Below, in pieces: positions 8,819 through 15,011 of a DNA stretch of 15,553 nt. How positions within the stretch are numbered: position 1 is the stretch's first letter; every line of letters begins with the position of its first letter. The notes beneath the pieces were generated by a model that saw only the letters and a program-made list of their open reading frames with translations, had not been told where the DNA came from and did no database searches. The stretch comes from Tritrichomonas foetus (taxonomy: Eukaryota > Parabasalia > Tritrichomonadida > Tritrichomonadidae), in assembly GCA_001839685.1 (NCBI GenBank), contig MLAK01000784.1:1-15553 (forward strand), read 5' to 3'. The position numbers and the translations under genes were made by a program.

Positions 8819-9855
8819 TCCTCGGGAATAACTATTGATCCATTGAAAATTCCTGCAAAATTAAATAAAAAAACTGTGTTTGGAACTATACAATCTGGAA
8901 ATATCGATTCATGAATGATTAAACTTACATCATTATAAATTTTATAATTAACTGTTGCGTTTTGAACACCACTTGTAACAGTTATTGATATATTTGATAG
9001 TAAAATAACTACATTTCCTGTTTGACTAATTGTATGATGGATTATCGCATTAGTATAGCCCCATTCAATAGACAAAGTTGGTATTCTATTCCATGAAGCA
9101 ATTAGTTCAATAGTAATATTTTTTAAAGGGGTATCTTCAATATATAACTGAATCACTGAAATACTATTGCCAGAAATATTTTCAATCAAACCGAAAAAAG
9201 TTTCTGGAATTTTGAGTTTTTCAAATTGTAAAATTATTGAAAATGACGAAAAATTATTTCTTTTCAAAAAACAGTATTCAATTTCCAAATAATACCCGCT
9301 CCAGGATATGAGTGTTTTATCTTTGTCAAAATCATGATTCATATCTTCATCAAGAAATTCAAGTCTTTCCCGTGAATATTTCCGTGAAGAGTTGAATTCA
9401 TTAATATCGTCGATTTTTCCGGTATTCCGAGCTTTTCCTTGATTAATATTGATATCGAACCTTATATCTAATTCTATGAACGTCAGCATTGATACAAAAG
9501 TAAAATTGTTATCTACATGAATGGTCATGTAATTCATGCGAACTTGGTTGATATCGAAACTTTGGGTGTATCCATAAAATATCACTTCGAGATCGTGAAT
9601 GCCATAATCGCTGAGCCAGATGTCAACTTCGTTGTTTTCATCTGTGTTCATGATATAAACGAAATTTGGGGCTGTGTTGTCGTATATAAAAAGCAGCCAA
9701 TATGATAAATCGTCGGAATTATTGACCGCAAAATCGGTTTTAAAAGGTATACCTGCGCACTCATTTCCAGTGGGGTCATAGCAGAGATCCAGCGTGAAAA
9801 CAAGGGGCAGGAAAGCCCACAGCATGAGAATTTTCTTTTCTTTCAAAAAGTTCAT
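8797..9855 (-). CDS. N-terminal part of split surface glycoprotein
   Basis: Reads 352 residues from Met at 9855, with a clear signal peptide (about residues 1-22) and a mature start near LCYDPTGNECAGIPF. It contains about nine N-glycosylation sequons (such as NFTF, NISG, NITI, NATV) and an acidic/basic patch near FLDEDMNHDFDKDK. It stops at TAG 8797-8799 shortly after VIPEECSSFVL. It has no membrane anchor of its own, so taken alone it would be secreted. It overlaps the next ORF by 22 bases and is best read as the 5' part of the same gene. No TCA-pyrimidine initiator is seen directly before the ATG. Confidence 0.75.
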   Translation of the reverse strand: MNFLKEKKILMLWAFLPLVFTLDLCYDPTGNECAGIPFKTDFAVNNSDDLSYWLLFIYDNTAPNFVYIMNTDENNEVDIWLSDYGIHDLEVIFYGYTQSFDINQVRMNYMTIHVDNNFTFVSMLTFIELDIRFDININQGKARNTGKIDDINEFNSSRKYSRERLEFLDEDMNHDFDKDKTLISWSGYYLEIEYCFLKRNNFSSFSIILQFEKLKIPETFFGLIENISGNSISVIQLYIEDTPLKNITIELIASWNRIPTLSIEWGYTNAIIHHTISQTGNVVILLSNISITVTSGVQNATVNYKIYNDVSLIIHESIFPDCIVPNTVFLFNFAGIFNGSIVIPEECSSFVL

Positions 9856-10318
9856 TATTTATCTGGGAACGAACATATTTTCAGTTTTTTTTAAATTCCC
9901 GATAATATTCCAATTGTATGATATTATAATCGTTCTGATGAGATGTATACAAACTAACTAGCTCTAGATGTAGAAGACTATTGAGAGATCTAAATGAATA
10001 ATTGTTGATATTATTGTCATCTAAAAATTATTTAATTGTAATCCTATTAATAATATATAAATATTATAATTTAAAAATCAAGATACAGAGAAAACCAAAT
10101 CCATAAAAAAATTGTGAGAAAAAAATAAACCCAACAGAAATTTCTGAGAATTATTGAGATAAAAAGTGATTTTATAGCATTAATATCTTGATTATTTCTT
10201 ATCATAAATCGTGCTTTTTATTATCATATGACCCTCCATCGAAAATTATAATGTTTTCCAAAATACAAAAATGAAGTATAAAAAAAATATTAATAATTTT
10301 GATATAAATAAAAAAAAT
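9856..10318. other. AT-rich upstream region of surface-protein gene
   Basis: This 0.46-kb stretch should hold the promoter of the minus-strand surface-protein gene. It is A/T-rich with runs of A and TA. I see no gene, tRNA or clear initiator in it. ACTAACTAG at about 9955 is not accompanied by a splice donor or exon. Confidence 0.4.
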
Positions 10319-10968
10319 TTAGGCATCAATGAGAAGATTACGAATGTTTTGCCATCTAAATGGCGAGTCATCAGAAAATTCACTTGGCATCGAGTCTGGA
10401 AAAAAACATATTGGATTCCATTTTTCTTGATTTGGTCTTTCAATCGTTGTATCTGTATCCCTGCTTGAGAATGTGCTGTTGAGGACTGCCAGTCTATTTT
10501 CTTCATATACTAAAATTTTATGGCAGAAAAGATTTCAATACATTCATATTTGTCAAATGGAAATTGAATGAATTCAACATCACTGAGTTAAAACTATCAA
10601 AATTTTCGCGATTTTTAATTAAAAATCGATAGAAGAAGTGTAAATAGAATTATGGGAAGCAGTATTATAATCTTTGTGATTCTTGGAAAAAAAGCTTCTC
10701 ACAATTTTTTTTTAGGCTTTCTCCAAAATCGCTCTTTTTTCGGTTTAATTGTTGCAAAATTTCAAAACTATGAATAAATATGGCTCATAACTATAAAATA
10801 TAGATTTAACAATTGACTGAAAGCTGTTCACCCGAAAACTGAAACAATAGCTTCTTCAGAATCATTTTCGAAATATTTTTGAATTCGGCCATTTGCGAAG
10901 TTTGCGATAAGGGAAATTTTCGTCATTCTTTTAGTTATTTGGGTTTTGATTTTTGACTGATGGTATTA
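10319..10968 (-). pseudogene. Decayed gene of unknown family, multiple frameshifts
   Basis: The minus strand shows a chain of protein-like segments in changing frames, as expected of an old pseudogene. In 5' to 3' order: 10968-10831 (contains MTKISLIANFANGRI and YFENDSEEAIVSVFG, ends TGA); about 10784-10668 (contains SFEILQQLNRKKSDFGESL); the same frame after stops at 10667 and 10652 (ends RENFDSFNS); 10587-10513 (DVEFIQFPFDKYECIEIFS); and 10525-10322 (HKILVYEENRLAVLNSTF, then NQEKWNPICFFPD, then PFRWQNIRNLL, ends TAA at 10319-10321). The residue mix, with Trp, Cys, Pro and charged residues, is unlike chance AT-rich ORFs. I cannot name the family with confidence. Short chance ORFs overlap this region in other frames and should not be annotated. 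Confidence 0.5.
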
Positions 10969-11054
10969 AGTAATACTGATGATAAGGATCATTTTAGTGA
11001 TTTCGTACGTTAAGACTATTTGGTTTGTATACATCTATTTTCAATTAAATTTGA

Positions 11055-11444
11055 AAAGTACTCAGCGAATATTTTTTAAACGAAGTCGCAAAAATATTCG
11101 ATAAAACCTTGTACACAAAAAATATTTTTGAATCATTACTTGGCGATATTGATGAAGTTTTTCTTAAGTCAATTCAATTTTTGGTGTATGTATTTTAATC
11201 CGGTTACAATTAATGATTAATGATTCGCCTCAATAACAGGAAAAAGAGCATTACAGAAAGTACTTAGCAACATAAAAGGAGAACCATTTCCTATTGAAGC
11301 AAATAAGGTTACCGCATTCCATCTGTCCTTGGGATTTCCTAATGCAAATTAATCAGATTTCCACTATTCAATGACATGGTAGAAGGAACAGAAATTTCTT
11401 CATGTTTTATACCAAAATGGAAAGAAGACATGATGGAAAAATAA
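11055..11444 (+). pseudogene. Second decayed gene relic, unknown family
   Basis: Three protein-like segments follow one another on the plus strand. The first, 11055-11195, is helix-like (KVLSEYFLNEVAKIFDKTL, then FESLLGDIDEVFLKSIQFL) and ends in TAA. The second, 11224-11349 in another frame, reads GKRALQKVLSNIKGEPFPIE and then AFHLSLGFPNAN, and also ends in TAA. The third, 11352-11441 back in the first frame, reads FPLFNDMVEGTEISSCFIP then KWKEDMMEK and ends in TAA. They fit a gene broken by at least one stop and two frame changes. No start codon is evident and the family is not recognised. It lies head to head with the minus-strand relic about 90 bases to the left. Confidence 0.45.
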
Positions 11445-11992
11445 ATCTTACCGTAATCTAATAAAAATCTTCACTTATTCAATATTTATTTTATAATTTT
11501 TTACTTCATACTTCAAAAAAGTTTTGTAAGAAAAAATTGAAAGAGGCATACAAAAATATTTTTTAACAAATATTATCTTTCAAAAAAGATTATCTTTCTC
11601 AGAAAATTTAATTGATAATTCTCAGTTTATGAACTTTTATCAAGAAAAATACAAATTGTTATCGTTCATCATATTCGTTTTTGCTAATGATTAAATTCAA
11701 AAACTAAAAAAAAAATTTTGTCCATATCGCATTTGGGGAAAATGAATTTCCATCGTTAAATAGTTTAAAATGTAACCATGTTTTTGTCAATTATTTGGTT
11801 CAAATCATTTTTTTTAAAAAAAAGATATCTTTTTTGGTTCCTTTTTGGTTTGAATCTGAGTTTGATGAATGGCATCATAAATTCTGGGTAATCAGAAAAT
11901 TAATGGCTTCATGAATCATGATTCAAACTGTTTGATAAATCTCGGAAATAACTATAATAATTCCTTTCTAATATAATGTTTATAAAGTCTAT
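11445..11992. other. AT-rich stretch downstream of LCAT-like pseudogene
   Basis: About 0.55 kb between the plus-strand relic and the LCAT-like pseudogene. If that gene once had a full C-terminus it would lie here. I looked on the minus strand for the Asp and His parts of the catalytic triad, such as a GDGTV-type motif, and did not find them. Short frames like SDYPEFMMPFIKL (about 11890) are inconclusive. Confidence 0.4.
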
Positions 11993-12855
11993 CTATAAAA
12001 TATCTGCAAGTATTTCGTTAATTTCATTCGATTGTTCAAAAGTTTTATCTTTTTTGATCTTTACTTGCTTAGGTAATGTGATATCAACCAATCCTTTTCT
12101 TTTCCACCATTCGTCATTTGATGTGAAAAGAATCCTGGTAAACTTGTAACCATATCAGCAACATAATCATTTTTGATGATCGGAACAACTGGTGAGAACC
12201 GACCAAAAATCGCATCAAAGGTTTGATGGCAGCCTCCCCAGCTTGGAGCGAGAAGAACAACTTTTTCAACATATTTAGAAATCCAATCTTTAGAAGCTTT
12301 TTCTGTGAGAAAATAATGAATCATAAAGGTTCCCATTGAAAAGCCAAGTAACGTCACTTTCTCATTATTTTGGATAAATGCTTTTTCGATAATTGCTTGG
12401 AACTTAGGCCAAAAATCATCAATAAAAAGTGGCGCCATTCTCCAATCATATGGTGCAATAAAAAGATTTTCACCAACAGTATAATTTCTTTGCTTGTAAT
12501 ATTTTAATAATGAATAATAATTATCAATAAATTTAAATGTGCCATTAATTATATAGCTTACACTTTCTTCTCCTTCAAAATCATGAACTTTTATGTCAAT
12601 GCCAGGTAAATTTTTGATTTGGTTTGTTTCGTTATCAAATGTTCCTTGTGTCAAAAGAACTAAGCAATTATAAAATGGAGGAACAATAAATTTTGAACTG
12701 ACCCAGAGTAATTCGTCGTTCATAGTTTTTGGACAATACCAAGGAATGTCTGTTTTGTTGTATGTTGCAAAAAGATGAGTTCCATAAAGTGGTGGTAGCA
12801 ATACAATTGGATTCTTTTTGGAGAAAACAAATGATAGCCAAATTGCGAAAAGCAT
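11993..12855 (-). pseudogene. LCAT/PDAT-like acyltransferase-lipase, frameshifted and truncated
   Basis: N-terminal two thirds of a lecithin:cholesterol acyltransferase-family protein (alpha/beta hydrolase acting on phospholipids), secreted or vesicular by its signal peptide (MLFAIWLSFVFS). Family marks are NPIVLLPPLYGTHL (15-28), the lid-side Trp-Tyr-Cys (39-41), IAPYDWR (133-139), the nucleophile elbow GFSMG (171-175, Ser173) and LLAPSWGG (201-208). The first frame stops at TAA 12061 after 264 residues, against roughly 400 in the family. Near a TTTT at 12126-12129 the coding signal moves by -1. In that frame, TSNDEWWKRKGLVDITLPKQ and then KKDKTFEQSNEINEILADIL match the expected continuation, before TAG at 11993-11995. 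The Asp and His of the triad are missing either way, so the product should be inactive. The frame shift could be an assembly error, but the early stop would remain. Confidence 0.8.
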
Positions 12856-13357
12856 TTTGGAAAAGCTGATCGACTATCAAAAAGTTTCCCAATTCATAGA
12901 TGAAAAACTATTTGAATAGTCCGATAACTTTTTGATGATTAACAATTTGGAAAATTCAGAAAAATTTCAATGGTGGATTTAGAGATTACAAAAACAAGAA
13001 TTTTTTGCCTTGTGTCGAATTTATATGATAATTATAGTTACAACACTCACATTAATATGATGAGATTAACAACAATTTTAATTGTGTTATTAGTCAGACT
13101 CACAATGTTCAAGTTCGATAAATGAAAGTTACAATTATGGATAAACGGTCACTATATCACATGTGATATCACTTTCTCAGAAAAAATGACAACTGCTCAA
13201 AAGCAAGTTTTCAAGAATCATTCTTTCCTGTCCATCTAAATATTTTGTAGTTAGTTAAATATAAAACAATTTATTGTTGAAATTCACATTCAACTCAAGA
13301 GATCGAAGATATTTATATTACAAATTATTAAAACAACCAAATAAACAGTTAAAAAGT
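12856..13357. other. Divergent promoter region
   Basis: This is a head-to-head spacer between the LCAT-like pseudogene (minus) and the nitroreductase gene (plus), and it should contain both promoters. It is AT-rich. ATCACATGTGATATCAC at 13157-13173 includes the palindrome ATCACATGTGAT, which is a possible protein-binding site, though no factor can be named. An open frame from ATG 13274 joins the nitroreductase frame, but its 35 extra residues look like untranslated AT-rich sequence. Confidence 0.4.
13157..13168. promoter_or_regulatory. 12-bp perfect palindrome ATCACATGTGAT
   Basis: ATCACATGTGAT is its own reverse complement and contains the E-box core CACATGTG. It lies about 200 bases upstream of the nitroreductase start and about 300 upstream of the LCAT-like start, in the shared divergent spacer. 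A role as a binding site is an inference; no trichomonad factor is claimed. Confidence 0.3.
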
Positions 13358-13363
13358 TCATTG
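13358..13363 (+). promoter_or_regulatory. Initiator-like TCATTG before nitroreductase
   Basis: TCATTG places a TCA-pyrimidine-T initiator with its A at 13360, 19 bases before the ATG at 13379, the spacing typical of Trichomonas vaginalis initiators. If used, it puts the in-frame ATG at 13274 outside the transcript and supports the start at 13379. An out-of-frame ATG at 13366 would then sit in the leader, with 28 codons. Confidence 0.45.
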
Positions 13364-13378
13364 AGATGCATCAAAAAA

Positions 13379-13936
13379 ATGGATGTGATCGAAGCATTAA
13401 AAACACGTCGCACAGTTCGACAATTCGAGCCAGACTATACAATTCCACGTGATCAGCTCCAACAAATCGTCGACGTCGCACTTATCTCACCAACAGGCCG
13501 TAATCTTCAAGGATTAGATTTAGTTGTTTGTACAAATCGCCAAAAACTTGATGAAGCTACAAAGATCACCTTCGATTCATGGCCAGAAGATCGAAGAGAA
13601 CGTTGGACAAATCGTAAACAAGACTATGGTGTCAAAAACGTCGTTACTTGTGATGCATCCTGCGTAATCTTTTTAGTCAGCAACGAAAGAGCAGATGAAC
13701 AATTTCTCAATGTAGATGCCGGAATAGTGTCAATGGCCATCATGGCTGCTGCCCGCGAATTCGATCTCCACACAATGTGCATCGGCGCACTTTTGTGGGG
13801 CGACAAGGCCGGTCTTGAGGCCAGCCTTGGAATCGAAACAGGAAAACTCGTCATGGCAGTGGCAATAGGAAAAGCCAAGGAAGGATTCAAAGTGAGCGAC
13901 AAGCAGCAGCTCGCCAAAGCGCGGTTTATCGAGTAA
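13379..13936 (+). CDS. FMN-dependent nitroreductase family protein
   Basis: Flavoprotein of 185 residues from the chosen start, the normal size for small bacterial-type nitroreductases. It should reduce nitro groups or quinones with NAD(P)H through bound FMN, as a homodimer. Visible family marks are the N-terminal IEALKTRRTVRQF (4-16, FMN phosphate-binding Arg residues), SPTGRNLQ (37-44), and the helix DAGIVSMAIMAAAREFDL (113-130) followed by GALLWG. I chose ATG 13379 over 13274 because the family begins at this point, the 35 extra residues have no family character, and an initiator-like TCATTG lies 19 bases before it. The last third is about 57% GC (68 of 120 bases at 13741-13860), far above its surroundings, suggesting strong codon selection or bacterial origin; trichomonad nitroreductases are regarded as gained by lateral transfer. 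Members of this family are discussed in metronidazole response. Whether this one acts there cannot be told. Confidence 0.9.
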   Translation: MDVIEALKTRRTVRQFEPDYTIPRDQLQQIVDVALISPTGRNLQGLDLVVCTNRQKLDEATKITFDSWPEDRRERWTNRKQDYGVKNVVTCDASCVIFLVSNERADEQFLNVDAGIVSMAIMAAAREFDLHTMCIGALLWGDKAGLEASLGIETGKLVMAVAIGKAKEGFKVSDKQQLAKARFIE

Positions 13937-13937
13937 A
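13934..13937 (+). promoter_or_regulatory. TAAA polyadenylation motif overlapping stop
   Basis: The nitroreductase stop codon is followed by A, giving TAAA. In Trichomonas vaginalis a UAAA tetramer that often includes the stop codon directs cleavage 10-30 bases downstream. The match is exact in position but short. Confidence 0.4.
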
Positions 13938-14108
13938 GAGTTCGATTTCATTTTGACTTTATTAATTTAATTAAATTCACAAAAACTTGATCTATAAAAG
14001 GTTAACAATGATACATCTACATTACGCAATGACTCCCACGTTTGGTGGATTCGAAATGTGAATTTGAATTTCTGAGCTTCTAGTCTGAATGTCTACATTA
14101 TGAATGAA
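13938..14108. other. Intergenic DNA before tandem array
   Basis: A/T-rich 3' flank of the nitroreductase gene with no gene seen. A short slightly GC-richer part lies at about 14030-14060. Confidence 0.3.
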
Positions 14109-14234
14109 ACATGAATTAAAAATGACACATCAATTTAAAATGACACATGAATATAAAATGATACATGAATATAAAATGATACATGAATATAAAATGATAA
14201 ATGAATTTAAAATGATAAATGATTTAAAAAGGAC
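14109..14234. repeat. 18-bp tandem repeat array, about seven units
   Basis: Seven end-to-end 18-bp units with the core acatgaatataaaatgat. Three central units (14145-14162, 14163-14180, 14181-14198) are identical; outer ones drift by one to several bases, and the last (14217-14234) is the most diverged. Each unit holds TGA stops when read on the plus strand, so it is not coding. The unit length equals that of the array in the phosphatase gene, but the sequence is unrelated. Confidence 0.9.
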
Positions 14235-14708
14235 ACCCTCAAATTTAATTTCCTGTTATATCTCTATTCATTCGTATTAACGCGTTATTAACCTTGTATA
14301 CATGATATCAAAGCAGTGATTTACTTCGCTTTTATCAAAAGGGAATTAATTACTACGATATCAATTGATATCAAATCATTCCATGCATAAAAGTTTAAAA
14401 ATGATAATAAAGACTGTTTCATGCACATAACATCAAATCCTGCATCAATGGCCACTTATTACTCCATATTAATAAGAAAACAAATATTATGATTAAATTA
14501 GAATCCCAGAAAAATGATTATTCATTTAATGACTTTGTAGAGAATATGTATTTTCTAAATATAATTGGAGTTCTGAAAAATTATCTTAATTTTATATTGG
14601 AAATTTTTTTGCAGAATTGGTCAAACTCTTTAACTTTTTGATAGTTCGAAATATTAAATGAACCAAATATGAATTTAAAAAAAATCTTCGTAAGTGATGA
14701 TTCAGATG
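14235..14708. other. AT-rich intergenic DNA left of transposon end
   Basis: About 0.47 kb without a supported gene. It contains several short palindromic bits such as GATATCAATTGATATC at about 14358-14373, a perfect 16-base palindrome. Otherwise it is low-complexity A/T. Confidence 0.4.
14358..14373. repeat. 16-bp perfect palindrome GATATCAATTGATATC
   Basis: The sequence GATATCAATTGATATC equals its own reverse complement. It is AT-rich and lies in non-coding DNA between the tandem array and the transposon end. No function is evident. Confidence 0.6.
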
Positions 14709-14773
14709 TACAGTCACGGCAAAAAGCTCTATACGCGGAGAAAAGCCCTATACAGTCAACTTTTTAAGATCCA

Positions 14774-14807
14774 AACCAATATAAGACTAACAGAGAGTCT
14801 ATTGGTT
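14774..14807. repeat. Hairpin in transposon 3' region
   Basis: AACCAAT-ata-AGACT pairs with AGTCT-ATTGGTT: twelve base pairs with a three-base bulge in the left arm and a seven-base loop (aacagag). It lies between the transposase stop and the proposed transposon end, and could act in transcript 3' end formation or be a degenerate subterminal repeat. Confidence 0.6.
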
Positions 14808-15011
14808 CATCCTCAATGATTTTTTTCTTTCTCGAAAAAAAAAATTAATTATCACATGTTTTTCATTTTTTCTTTTCTTTTCACAGAAATCATATGAGTG
14901 AATTGATATTTCTTTTTAGAGTATATAAAATCAATGAAAAGAAGAAATAAAAAAAATTAACAATAAATAATTCTGATGAGATTTTTAAAATTTAGCAATT
15001 CGCCAATTTTT

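Larger units (their letters stand above)
5990..9855 (-). pseudogene. Type I surface glycoprotein gene, split by one frameshift
   Basis: Two overlapping ORFs (8797-9855, then 5990-8818) together make one protein of about 1,290 residues if a single base were gained in the overlap. The first starts with a signal peptide (MNFLKEKK, then LMLWAFLPLVFTL). The second ends with one transmembrane helix (EEIIVIVVCSFIGILFICGL) and a tail of a few residues. The ectodomain has about 35 Asn-x-Ser/Thr sites in all, many short hydrophobic/polar beta-like stretches, and few Cys. I recognise no domain. This is the layout of trichomonad surface proteins, so a role at the cell surface in adhesion or shielding is an inference. 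The frame change is of the -1 type and must lie between 8860 and 8797, where both frames are open. The rest of the 3.9 kb is free of lesions, so either the break is recent or it is an assembly indel, in which case this is an intact gene. Confidence 0.8.

Noticed and set aside
8797..8860. Programmed -1 frameshift signal
   Set aside because: No slippery heptamer in phase and no obvious downstream structure in the overlap.
8853..8928. Possible intron (GTAAGT donor, TTTTGCAG acceptor, minus strand) joining the two surface-protein ORFs
   Set aside because: Removing these 76 bases joins the first ORF to a frame that stops a few codons later (GAT CAA TAG), not to the second ORF. There is no ACTAACACACAG-type 3' end, and no other GT in the nearby sequence gives the right phase with that acceptor.
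10271..10468. 65-codon plus-strand ORF
   Set aside because: Antisense to the relic; begins in a K/N/I run and has no family features.
10246..10506. 86-codon minus-strand ORF
   Set aside because: The same DNA has a more convincing protein-like signal in another frame (10322-10525), and the tail of this ORF is poly-Phe/Ile from AT-rich DNA.
10319..10620. DENN-domain identity for the minus-strand relic (PFRWQN resembles the PFKWQH of DENN proteins)
   Set aside because: Only that short string fits; the segment before it does not follow the expected order of DENN motifs.
4797..12855. Lipid-metabolism gene cluster (acyltransferase plus LCAT-like gene)
   Set aside because: The genes are about 6 kb apart on opposite strands with unrelated genes and relics between, and one is broken; proximity looks accidental.
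13624..13951. Two minus-strand ORFs (97 and 73 codons)
   Set aside because: They are shadows of the GC-rich nitroreductase gene, whose codon bias keeps antisense frames open.
14109..14234. CRISPR-like array
   Set aside because: The units are directly contiguous with no spacers, and the context is eukaryotic.
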